Source: Gyrodactylus bullatarudis (Eukaryota; Platyhelminthes; Monogenea; Gyrodactylidea; Gyrodactylidae). Taken from it: 64,000 bases of DNA. The stretch spans positions 278,070 through 342,069 of the forward strand of contig SSNU01000071.1 of the NCBI GenBank assembly GCA_012064415.1. The letters are read 5' to 3'. The translations under genes were made by a program, and so were the position numbers. How positions within the stretch are numbered: position 1 is the first letter of the stretch; the number at the start of each line of letters is the position of its first letter. Positions 40,101 through 49,800 of the stretch are shown here, piece by piece. The notes beneath the pieces were generated by a model. The model had not been told where the DNA came from, did not search any database, and saw only the letters and a list, made by a program, of their open reading frames with translations.

Positions 40101-41571
40101 ATTCATCTTACTTGCTTAATTTAGATCCTGAAAAAGTTCTTTTGGCAACACTCACGCTTCCAAATCAATAAAATTTTTCAGTTAAAATGGGATTTCTGTG
40201 CCAAATTGAATTTTTATTATTTTTCAACACATAAAAATTCTGGAGTAATCAATCTTAAAAATGCTCTGGAAGCCGTTCAAAAACTCGTAGAGCCACAATC
40301 AACCCCTCAAATTGAAGCTTAAAGTCACTAAAATTCGGATTTTTTATAAGAATTCAAATTTATCGGATTTTCCATTATTTTAATTTAAAATTTATCAATT
40401 TTGGGTTTCAATTTAAACTTAAATTCATGTAGAAATCTTCCGAATTAAAATCCACTGGCATCAAAAGGGTAAAAATGAAGTTCGGTATTAACTTTTTGTT
40501 CCATTTTAGGGAATAATCTCTCGAATTTTATATTAAAATTACAACGTTATAGTCAGCTCCCTGAAGAACTACTTAGTTCAAAATTATGATTAAAATCACT
40601 TTCAAGTAGGCATCGAATAATTCGAGGCTTTGGAAGAAATAAAATTTATTTTCCTTACACAACATTGAAAATTTTTAGGGGAAAAAATATTTTTGCTTCT
40701 ATCATGAGAAAAATGATTGAAGTAAAATTTTGTAAATTTCAATGCAAAATCATTGTTTCTATCCTGACCGGTACAGAAATTGGTTTTGGACCATATGTTT
40801 TGCACATCATTCGAATTTTCCTGAAAAGCCCATTCAGATTCTGACCCAGGCTAGAAATCGATAATATGCAAAATTTATCTCTAATATTAAATCAACCAAT
40901 CTGATATTTTTCTACAGTTTCAGCCTCTTAACTAAAATGCTAATTTTCTCCATTCGAATTAATCATCTTGAATTATGTTGAACAGCTGTACTTTTGCTGG
41001 GTAATTTTTATGTTGTGTTTTTTATTTGGAAAAGATCATTATTACTCAATACTTTAATCATCAGAGGTAGATTTTCACTTATAATACACCATCAAAAATG
41101 CTTTTCCTGTGTAACAGAGTAAAATTTCTATTTTATTAAGAATAAAGTCCTATAGAAGTCCCAAAATCTTTCCTGGTCGTCGGATGAATGATTCAACATA
41201 TCTACGAGAATATCGTTTAAGAGATTATCAAATTCTATAATTTATTTCATCTTTTTTACACAGGTTCTCGAACTCAACTTTTCGATGTCCCATTGAACTC
41301 TATTATTCCATCTCTATCTGAGTATATCACCTACCAGGGATCAATAACGTACCCTGGTTGTTTCGAGACAGTTCAATGGATAATTCTGAATAAACCTCTA
41401 TATGTAACGGAAACACAGATGAAATCTTTGAGAAAAATTCAAATGTCCGAGCATGATAATCGTGCATCAAAAATGTCTGATAACTTTCGGCCAATTCAAA
41501 AATTGTACAATCGTGCAGTCATGACAAATATTAAATTCAAACAAAAAGTAAACAAATCCCTTACTGCTTGA
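22183..41571 (+). CDS. Secreted carbonic anhydrase-related protein (CARP X/XI type)
   Basis: Members of the CA10/CA11 group are secreted, catalytically dead carbonic anhydrase homologues; vertebrate ones bind neurexins. Seven exons in phase: 22183-22234, 22640-22729, 23650-23810, 25301-25483, 28358-28453, 28518-28581 and 41264-41571, giving 317 residues. Exon 1 encodes a signal peptide (MRILIIILLSLDYSYSS). Matching segments include GKYQSPIDIDTDNI, SRGSNHRLNNHSFPGE, TYPGCFETVQWIILNKPLY and MSDNFRPIQ. By alignment the zinc ligands His94, His96 and His119 (CA II numbering) become Ile, Lys and Glu (residues 139, 141 and 164), so no zinc site remains. Intron 6 spans about 12.7 kb and is packed with transposable elements. 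Every junction uses GT-AG. Function is inferred only from the family. Confidence 0.92.
25640..25890 (+). mobile_element. Decayed family B hammerhead-SINE copy
   Basis: This matches the right arm of the 54.0 kb pair, from the ribozyme region through a shared tail containing AAGCTGTAGCATTCAGCGAC. The core reads CTGGCGA instead of CTGATGA and the distal strand of stem II is mutated (ATTC for GGAC). GAAAC, stem III and most of stem I persist. It lies in CARP intron 4 and should be inactive. Confidence 0.65.
26499..27182. mobile_element. Foldback element (family 1) in CARP intron 4
   Basis: It begins ATAAAGCTAATTGATATGAA and ends with a diverged inverse near 27170. The arrangement matches the copy in the GST intron. 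The two plus-strand open frames inside it are repeat-derived and not genes. Confidence 0.7.
27560..27757. mobile_element. TTAA-flanked MITE, second copy
   Basis: A 198-bp element starting TTAACTCTTTCATTGCC and ending GGCATCGAAAGGGTTAA. It is a diverged relative of 15253-15470, again with TTAA at both ends. Confidence 0.6.
30091..30289. repeat. 200-bp dispersed repeat, copy 1
   Basis: It runs from CTCCAAATAAAATG to CTTACTAATAATACAG and matches 33553-33752 in the same orientation with few differences. It lies in the giant CARP intron. No coding signal or terminal inverted repeat was recognised. Confidence 0.7.
31916..32311. mobile_element. Family 2 MITE with CTAGGCTAGGGTGAAA ends
   Basis: About 395 bp with inverted termini CTAGGCTAGGGTGAAA and TTTCACTCTAGCCTA. 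A second full copy in opposite orientation lies at 49078-49517, and the right part recurs at 16941-17118. It is non-coding. Confidence 0.75.
33553..33752. repeat. 200-bp dispersed repeat, copy 2
   Basis: This is a direct-orientation match to 30091-30289. Shortly downstream lies the 33881-34723 foldback. Sequence shared with about 30350-30400 resumes near 34840, so the original repeat was longer and has been interrupted. Confidence 0.7.
33881..34723. mobile_element. Foldback element carrying an integrase fragment
   Basis: About 840 bp. Both arms share GTGAATCCGTGTCCTCCAG and its reverse complement, extended by repeated short units ending in GTTATTCC or GTAATTCC. The arms span roughly 130-150 bp. 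Between them lies a broken integrase-like fragment. It lies inside the giant CARP intron. Confidence 0.75.
34151..34500 (+). pseudogene. Retroviral-type integrase/Ginger-like transposase fragment
   Basis: A first frame has a CLTCQKN cysteine pair, as in an H2C2 zinc finger, followed by ERVQIDLTDIQSCPRQG, where the aspartate fits the first D of an rve integrase core. After a frameshift near 34370, another frame continues DHFTKFIKLRSLKTKTANEV, the usual next segment of that core. The order resembles Ginger/KRBA2-type integrases. Only about 110 codons remain. Confidence 0.6.
36224..36952. mobile_element. Near-perfect foldback element (family 1)
   Basis: About 729 bp. The outer roughly 190 bp of the left arm (from CTAATTGATATGAAGATGAG) appears identical to the reverse complement of the right arm. 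The next roughly 100 bp are also mirrored with some differences, around a unique centre near 36540-36650. No transposase is encoded. The identity suggests recent activity or arm-to-arm gene conversion. Confidence 0.85.
38826..39336. mobile_element. Foldback element, CARP intron 6
   Basis: About 510 bp with inverted ends sharing TCCAGAAGAACTGAACACAC. Inner sequence resembles family 1 centres but the termini differ, so it may be a subfamily or a recombinant. It is non-coding. Confidence 0.65.
39955..40215. repeat. Partial family 1 foldback copy
   Basis: It shares CTACTTGAAAATCAATGA and adjacent sequence with the copies at 16.09 and 26.82 kb. Only part of an element is present. Confidence 0.5.
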
Positions 41572-42084
41572 TTAATTTGAATTTATGATTTTTTCTTCAT
41601 ATAAATCTCATCAGACACATCAATAACTAGAGCCTCAAAAAATAATTATTTTTTAAGATCTAGTAAATTTTGAAAAAATAGTATTTTTCGGTTCTAAGGT
41701 ATTATTCCAATACTTTATCGCGAATTCACCAAAGTAATCTTGCAACCTACCTACTTACAGGCAAATCGAATAAAAAATTAAAAAGCAATTAATGCTGAAA
41801 TTGAACTAAAATACTATCTTAGAGGTTATTTTTGTGCCTAGCTAATTGTTCAGCAATGAAAAGCGTCTCTTTACCTCAAAAAATGTGAGTTTAGATCATT
41901 GATATGAAAGAAATACTAGGCTAAGATGAGGTATTAAATAATACTTTATTTTCAAAATAATACCTTATAACTCTGATGTAATAGAAAAATGTTTTGTTTT
42001 AAATGGTTTTCAGAACAGAGGGAATAACTGGTTAAAATAATATTTTTAAGACGTTTTGAGGCTCTATCAATAACATTACTGCAA

Positions 42085-43765
42085 CTACACCTAGTTAATA
42101 TGAAAATGGAAATTCTTATTTTTTTCATCAAGGAATCGAATTCGATCAAGATTTTTTGGAATCTAGATCATGAGGGCCTCTTCCACGATTGGGAGAAAAA
42201 AATTTGGAAAAATTCAATTACAGCAAATTTGAAATCTTGAAGTAGCGCCAAATTCCCATTTTTTGGACTTTGAGTTGAAAATTTTTGTTGATTTAATAAT
42301 AATAATAATTTATTAACAATTCATGTGTTAAGTTAATTTTTTACAGTATTATTCTTCATTATAAATCTTATTTTTAAGTTCTTTTTTAAATTCATTTAAT
42401 CTCATATTTTTAATTGTTTTGTTTAATTTTTTGAAAATATTTTTACATTTATTAAAAATGGCAAGTTTTTTTAGCTGTCCGAATTCAGGAGTATTTGATC
42501 TCAGTCGGTTTGTGTTATATAATATTGGCGATGATTTGATCAGACATATGCTTTTGAGTTCTCGTCTTAATCTCAAGTTATCTCTCGAAAAACCCAATTC
42601 GTCTTGGAAAAAAGGAGAAGGCCTTCTCCTGAATTTCTTGAATGCTGTATTAATCTTTTTAGACCAATTTTCTCCTTCTGGATTCCATACGGCTGAGCAA
42701 TATTCTATTGTCGGTCAAGCATATATTGTATATAGAAGGACCTTCATTGAATCGGTTTTAACACATTTGTGAATATGGATTAATCTGCCAATGAACTTTT
42801 TTATGATGTCCTTGTAATGCTGTGTGAATTCAAACTTCCAATTATATACCACACCTAGGTCTTTTATAAGCTCTTTTGGAAGGATCTTTGTTTGCCCAAT
42901 AAAAATGTTTAGATCAAAGATGTTTGATTCACATGGGGTTATGTAAAATGACTTTTCTATGTTTGGAGAAAAGCCTAGATGTTTGAGCTTTGCAGATATG
43001 AGTTCAAGTTCATTATTTATTGTAGCAACATTGTAGTATTCATTGAAGTCGAAAACTATTTTGAAGTCATCTGCATACTTGAAGATTTTGAAATTTTCAG
43101 TTTGGATTTCAGCAAATAGAATATTGAATAGTAGAGGACCAACTCTTGATCCTTGTGGAACACCCGAAGTTAGAGATTTTAGTTCTGATTTCATACCATT
43201 GCATTCTACAAATTGTTGTCTACTCGTCAGGTAATTTTCAAGATACTTTAAAGATACTTCATAGTGAAAAAGTGATCAATAGTTGATTTTTAGGATCACG
43301 ATTAATCAAAGTGATCAAATATGCTGAATCTGGTTTTGAGAGTCACCCCATAATCGTGTCAAATTTAAATTTTGATCATTTTCCCTACTTGAAAGTCGAT
43401 GAAATTTGATATTTCAAGATCCCAGAAAAATGACGAATTTATCAAAATTTTTTATGATGATAATCGGTTTTTTGTCTTATTGTGATCCTAAAATCAACTT
43501 TTGATCACTCTCTCACATTGAAATCAACAAAAATTTTCAACTCAAAGTCCAAAAAATGGGAATTTGCCGTTACTTTAAGATTTCAAATTTGCCGTGTTTT
43601 CCTTAAAAATTGATTTTTTCCAAATTTTTTTTCTCCGTTTCATGAAAGAGGGTCTCATGATCTAGATTTCAAAAAATCTTAATCAAATTCGATTTTTTGG
43701 CGAAAAACATGAGAATTTTGTAAAAATCATAAACTCCCATCTTCATATTAACTGGCTTTAGTTTT
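42085..43765. mobile_element. Foldback element (family 1) split by a LINE
   Basis: The left half (42085-42295) and right half (about 43258-43765) together match other family 1 copies, with mirrored ends around TTAATATGAA and TTCATATTAA. A LINE fragment interrupts it after GTTGATTT. The foldback is therefore older than the LINE insertion. Confidence 0.7.
42296..43258 (-). mobile_element. 5'-truncated non-LTR retrotransposon (LINE)
   Basis: Minus-strand reverse transcriptase remnant. It contains GVPQGSRVGPLLFNILF (RT block with the PQG motif), then KYADDFKIVFD with the YADD catalytic box. The 3' end is marked by TTATTATTATTATT on the minus strand, typical of LINE tails. The frame is broken between about 42600 and 42715. 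The 5' half is absent, as usual after incomplete target-primed reverse transcription. Confidence 0.8.
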
Positions 43766-44805
43766 ATAGAGCCAAAAAATACCAATTCTAACCTCTAATA
43801 TATTTAAAATGATATGTCGACTCTCGAAAAAGAATTCAGAGTAAGCATAATTATTATTATAAATTCGCGAATTTTTCTGGTGAAAAAAATAATAATTTAG
43901 GACATCAGGTGGGTCAAGACGAAGAGTAGTTCTGACTTCCATTGATTTCGCCAATGGTTTGTGTCTTTTTTCTTGTATTCTTTTCCTAATCTCTTTCTAT
44001 CCATCTTCCTTTGATGGAATAAATGTGTATGGCTTTTGTGGTAAATTGATTTTTTCTTATTCGTAATCATATCATTTCATTTTATCAAAGTATTATTATT
44101 ACAGTTTTTATTCTAATGATAAATCTCCCATATGAATTTGGCCTCTGGTCATGATTATCCACATACACGATACATATGAATAGAATCAATATGATACATT
44201 TTGGAAATTTATTAGTAGTGTACTAATACAGATTAGTTAGTTGGGACATCACTTAAAAATATTCATTCTTTCTACATTTTATTTTTTACAGATGAATTAT
44301 TGCCCCGTAAATGCAAACTTTAAATACAAAAGTTAGTCTTTCACCCTTGACTTCACAACTAAACTAATAATCATTGCTTATATTTTTGTCAATACCTATA
44401 GGTTCTTTTACATTCTCATAGCCAAGTACAATTCTACAATAACAAAGAGAGAATAGATCCAAATGTTTTTGATTCAACTAACTAAAATGATTTTCATTTT
44501 GCCCGCCTATAATGATTTACAAATGCAGTGTACAATATGTAAATATTTTTAAAGTTTAATGATAAACTTTGTTTATTATGATTGTAAATAAAGATTCTAA
44601 TGATTTTTACTCAAATCTCTTGGATAACAATTTTGATTGATTGAAAATTTCAATTTGAAATATAACATGAATTTGAGAGAAGTACGATCAAAATAAAATA
44701 ATTTTCATTTAATCAACTAGCTACTTTAAAGTAAACACATGGAAAACAGATGATGATAAAAAATATTTATTTACAATTGAGGTATTTTCCATATTCATAT
44801 CTATT
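43766..44805. other. Intergenic stretch before ZNF830
   Basis: AT-rich sequence between the split foldback and the ZNF830 stop. No exon was recognised. It should include the ZNF830 3' end. Confidence 0.35.
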
Positions 44806-45513
44806 TTATCTGAGCACCTTTTTATTTCTGAAATTGTCAATATCTTTAAGATCAAAGTCGTCATCATCTGAGGATGTTTCCTCTTCTTCTTTGGCATCTT
44901 TTTTGATTTCATGCTTGATAATTCTTTCGACAAGACTCGCTTTACTCTGCTCAAGACTCTTGACCTTGTTCCAACAGTCCATTTGTGAGTCAAGCTCTTC
45001 TAAGTAACGGTGGGAAGTGACTTCTTCCTCAATTTTCTCCTCTTCAGCTTCAGTTTTTCGCTCTAAAATATCAATTTCCTTCTTGAATAAAGCCAATTCA
45101 TCTGCTATTTTATCCCGATAAGGAACTTGTCTAGCTTGGGCATCTTTATATGGGTCATCGAAAAATCCTTCGGGAATTTCTTCTTTTTCCTTCTCTTCTT
45201 CTTTAGTTTCTGGTTCAGGTTCATTTTTCTTGGGAATTTTTTGTTCAATGATAGGTTCTTCTGCAAAGGAAACTCGCTTCTTTTGGTTTAACTTTTTGAT
45301 AACTTCAGGAGCAGGTTTTTTTAAATCCTTCTTAGATTTTTCTGCATTCAGAAGATGAGATTTCGTTAAAGTATGAGCGTTCCAAGCGATTTCTGATTTA
45401 ATTTGGATCCCACAAACAAGGCAAGATATTTTTCCGAGTTTACTGTATCTAGCATGAGGATGGTTGATTTTTCTTGTGTTTGTACTCCCAATCAGGGATT
45501 TCATCGAAGACAT
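44806..45513 (-). CDS. ZNF830: ZNF830 (CCDC16/OMCG1) family zinc-finger protein
   Basis: A single-exon 235-residue protein. ZNF830 is a nuclear protein associated with spliceosome/XAB2 complexes and genome stability in other animals. The N-terminal zinc finger has C31, C34, H47 and H53. The preceding HARYSKLGKISCLVC matches the family pattern FAKYNRLGQLSC. The diagnostic EGFFDDPYKDA motif follows a Glu-rich stretch, then a long coiled coil and an acidic Ser/Asp end (SSDDDDFD). It starts at the first ATG and reads uninterrupted to TAA. It diverges from RIC3, with 158 bp between start codons. Confidence 0.9.
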   Translation of the reverse strand: MSSMKSLIGSTNTRKINHPHARYSKLGKISCLVCGIQIKSEIAWNAHTLTKSHLLNAEKSKKDLKKPAPEVIKKLNQKKRVSFAEEPIIEQKIPKKNEPEPETKEEEKEKEEIPEGFFDDPYKDAQARQVPYRDKIADELALFKKEIDILERKTEAEEEKIEEEVTSHRYLEELDSQMDCWNKVKSLEQSKASLVERIIKHEIKKDAKEEEETSSDDDDFDLKDIDNFRNKKVLR

Positions 45514-45671
45514 TTTAGAAGGGGACTAATTTTATAGCTCAAAAGACATTGAACTTTTTCACTTTTGATGAATTTTTAAAAAATTTACAAATTTTAACAA
45601 CTCACAGAAAATCATTAATCTGTTTTAATCAGTCAATTGATCAGTTACTTGCACTATCATTTCATTGACTC
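45514..45671. promoter_or_regulatory. Shared ZNF830-RIC3 bidirectional promoter region
   Basis: Only 158 bp separate the two divergent ATGs, so both core promoters must lie here or overlap upstream exons. The sequence is AT-rich with no obvious TATA element in a standard place. The assignment rests on geometry. Confidence 0.5.
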
Positions 45672-46577
45672 ATGTTTGAAATAAGTGTACAGGCCAAATC
45701 TTACTGTGTTATAGCAGTAATGCTAGGTAGTTTTGCTATGGTTTATCCAACATTTTTCCATCCACTTATAATGAGGATATTTGGTTTCACTGAAGTACCT
45801 GCGTATCAAGAAGATCAAATACACTTGAGGAAAACACCAAGATCTAATCCCATTTACAACAACAATCAAAACCAAGAGCGTTTCTCTCAAAAATCCACCG
45901 GCCTTATCGGTGTCGTCCTGCCCTTTTATGCAATTGGTATCTGTGGCTACTTGGTTTACACCTTGGCCAAAATTTTCTCTGGCAATTCAAAGAATTCTGA
46001 TATAAAAAAAGATGCCTACTTAAAGGAATACTATAGAAATTTCCATTACGATGTGAACAAGGGTAAATTCAAAATGAACCATGATAGTTCTGATGAAGAA
46101 AAAGATCCAAACATGTCCGGTTCATATGACTGGGCGTCGAATTTTGGCGATGACACCACAAGCCATCTCTATAGATCTTCTAAAAGCCTTCCTAAAGATT
46201 TGGCTTCTTTGCTCAAAAAAGTTGATGATAAGGACTTGAGTAACTTCTAGTGTCTATTTAATATATTAATTCTAGATGAAGATGAACTCTGTGACCTACG
46301 ACATAGACTTGAGGAGACAGAGAGGGAAATGACTCAATTGCTTGAAGCCCTCAAGGAAGTCGAAAGGAATCAAATTAAAGTTGACGCTGAACAAGAAAAA
46401 GTGGAAAAAATAAAACCTGACCATGAAATTTCTCCAGGTAAAGCTGACAACAAACAAGGTAAGAAACCTAAAAATGAAAAAACGCCAAGTGAACTTTCCG
46501 AGCCATGTATTCCTGCTCAAGTCAAACAAGGTAAACTTAACAATAAGAAATCCAATAAAAAGAAAAAGACATCGTGA
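45672..46577 (+). CDS. RIC3: RIC3 acetylcholine-receptor chaperone
   Basis: RIC3 is an ER membrane protein that promotes folding and assembly of nicotinic acetylcholine receptors. Exons are 45672-46239 and 46276-46577, joined across a 36-nt GT-AG intron, giving 289 residues. The first hydrophobic segment is followed by the hallmark SFAMVYPTFFHPLIMRIFGF. A second membrane segment, VLPFYAIGICGYLVYTLAKI, fits the family. Exon 2 opens with the conserved coiled coil (LRHRLEETEREMTQLLEAL) and ends in a Lys-rich tail. Without the small intron the frame stops in TAG shortly after exon 1, so splicing is needed to reach the coiled coil. Confidence 0.92.
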
Positions 46578-46788
46578 AAATGAATGTAAAGCAATCCATT
46601 TTATCTACCAAAATTACATTACCGCTACGTTATTAAAATTAATTAATTAGTGTAATTTTTTTCTAAATAGATCCTTTTTGAATTTTATCAAATTTTTAAT
46701 TTCCGGTGGAGAGACATTTCAGGGAAAATACAGTTAACGAAAATGGGAGTTTCTCTTAGTTAGCTTCACATTAGTTCACTAAGACACG

Positions 46789-46830
46789 ATTGGCTGTATT
46801 CTATTTGACCAATCAGAATGCACAACCAAT
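46789..46830. promoter_or_regulatory. Cluster of three CCAAT boxes upstream of the phosphoesterase
   Basis: ATTGGCTG (inverted, 46789-46796), ACCAATCAG (46808-46816) and ACCAAT (46825-46830) occur within 42 bp, 70-110 bases before the ATG at 46900. The middle one fits the NF-Y consensus well. Confidence 0.5.
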
Positions 46831-46899
46831 TAAAGTAAGAGATTTCGTTCCATTGATTTAAGCAATTTTCATGATTGCAAAATTTCATTGCATGCTACA

Positions 46900-49800
46900 A
46901 TGGTTCCTTGTGAGGAGGAATTCCACATACTACACTTTAATGATGTCTATAATGTAGAGGCAAATGAAAATCTAAAGAATGATATTTGCGGAGGAGCTTC
47001 AAGGTTCACTACCGCCATAAATGAACAACGTGCTAGGGCACCCGAAACAACCTTGACTCTCTTCTCAGGAGATGCACTTAGTCCTTCAATTATAAGTACC
47101 ATAACGAACGGAGTTCACATGATACCGATTCTTAATCAGATGAAAATTGACTGTGCCGTCATTGGGAATCATGACTTTGATTTTGGTGTTGACAATCTGG
47201 TCGATTGTATAAAGAATTCCAATTTCCCCTGGCTTAACAGTAACTGCTATGATCGTCTGAGTAATGGTTTACTGTGCGATTTACCCCCATGTTTCATCAT
47301 TGAAAAGAAAGGCATACGAATCGGCATTATCGGATTAGTGAGTTTCAAAAGTTTCTCTCTTTAATCTGAGTTTAAAATTGACTCAAAAGAGGGATGATAA
47401 ATTTACTTTAAATCTGTAGTTATCGGGGAGAAAAGTTAGGCACTTGAAGATGAAAGAGAACAGAGTTTTGACAGATGAAAGACTCAAATTTCATGTACTG
47501 AACTACCAAAAACTTTCTATTCAAAGTGAAAAATCAAATAGAATACAGGTGTCGAGATGAGTTTTAATTTAAAATGTAAAAGCAACACTTGAGCGTTGAG
47601 ATATAAGGGCATAACTAGTTTACAACAATAAGACATGCAGTGTGAAGATTTCAAGAGAATAAACTTATTAAAAAAGCCATGAAAGTTATAAAAATTGTTT
47701 CAAGGTGGAACCAGCCTGGATCGAAACTTTGGCTATGGTCAATGAAGATAACGTTTTTGTCAAGGATTTTTGCCTAGAAGGTCGAAAGTTGGCTAATAAA
47801 CTTCGCTCAAACTGGGACTGTGATGTCATAATAGCATTGACACACATGCGCTGGCCAAACGACAGATTGCTTGCTGAAAAAGTACCCGAAATCGACATAA
47901 TCCTTGGTGGACACGATCATGATTCTGGCTTTGAGCGTATCAAATCTATTAATGGCGAAGATCGATTCGTTGTCAAAAGTGGTACGGACTTTCGACAATT
48001 GAAGAGGATATCCTTCAAAATCAATATGGAAACGAAGCAAATTAATTTTGGTATGTTCAGCTACCATTGTTTATTGAATGTCAAATCGATACAAAAGATT
48101 TTCATACACGTGAATATCCTTAAATGGCAAAAAATTTCTAATTTCAAATATTCCTCAGAAAGAAAATAGCAAAATTAACACAGTCTCTCTTCAGTCATCG
48201 ATAGACAGATCCTCTTGCACTACTGTTGATAAGAAAATAATTGATAAAGAAGAACTTTATCATGATAATTCTAATTGCAAGTTGGTCTCGATTTTTAATT
48301 ATTTAACACAAATTTGCATTACTATGGGTTCTCTATTTGGAGTGTAGCTCGATACTTTAAAATTATTTAAATACTTTGTACTTTTATTGAAACTGAAAGA
48401 ATATTCAAACTCGATATTGAAAAGGATACATAAATTTTAATTGCAGAATTAGTTCGTTCAAAACTACATATAGTCAACTATACACGAATTTTAATGATTA
48501 TTGATTTTTAATTGTACTGAAAAATTCAAAGTCTGAAATTAATGACATTGAAATAATCAGGGATTTTTTTCATCAACTAATCGAAATCTGAATCAACTAA
48601 TCAAAGGCATTTACATTTTTTCAAAAAAAAAATGTTAGACAAGAAAACCCATTTCCAATGCTTGAACATGATCCGAGATCCATGTAAGAATTGACAAATC
48701 TATCATAAATTAAATGGTTATATTCGATTTCCTTGTCTAATGATGATCGCTCTTTTACACTTTGAAATCAAGAGACAGTATTTGCCACAAATTTACATAT
48801 TTTACATGTATTTCGAATTTCAACACAGTTATCTCTAAAACGTAGGAGTTTCCTTTCATAAACTAATTCGGTTCAAAAATAAAAAAAGTTCTTAGCACAT
48901 ATATTCGAGCGATCTAAATATTATATATAATTATATAAAAGGTTAAATATGTTAACAAAATTTGATGAAATTAAGCAAATTCAACCCATTTTTTGCTGCC
49001 ACTAAGTATTTTGAAAAAACCCTGTCTGCTAAATCAAAAATTGGCAATATTTTTCAAAGATAAAAATTTATTATTGTCTAGTAGGGTGATGTTTTCAACC
49101 TCATATTAGCACCAACCTTTCTGATAGAACTATAAATTCTAAGCATTATTTTGTATTGAAGAATGTGTCGAAAATTATTCTCCATTATGCCATTTGGTTT
49201 TAAAAATCCAAAAATTTTTAAATCGCCGCTCAATTTTCAATGAATTTTTACTATGTAATCACTAAAATCCGGAATATCTTTTATGAGTTCAACGGCCATT
49301 TAATGAGTTTCTTAATTTTTATCTTCAAAAATAGTAATCTTATCATCAAAAGGGCCTTTATGATGAATTTCGTTGTTTTATCATGTCCGTGGGATATTGT
49401 GGGAAAAATGAACAATGACATAAATATGCAAAACATGATCTGAGTACTAAATTCTATCAGAAAAGTAAGTGCTCTCGGGATGTGTTTGGAGAAAAAAAAA
49501 TTTTATCCTAGCCTATTGTCTACTGAACCTTTGGCTTATCTGTAGAACATTTGCCCCCTCTTGTTTTGCAGTAATTCTTCTCAAAGACAAACAGACTAAA
49601 GGCTTTTTATTATCGATGAGATGAAAACGAATCCCTTGCGGTGATTTCAATAAAATTTTCGGTTCAAAGAATGGGATTTTGTCGTCAAATGCGAATTTGA
49701 AAAATGACTATATTTTTCATTAAGATAATTTTTCTCAGAATTTTTTTCTTCAACTGGTAAAAGTGAGCAACATGAGTGGGATTCCAGAAAATCTTTGAAA

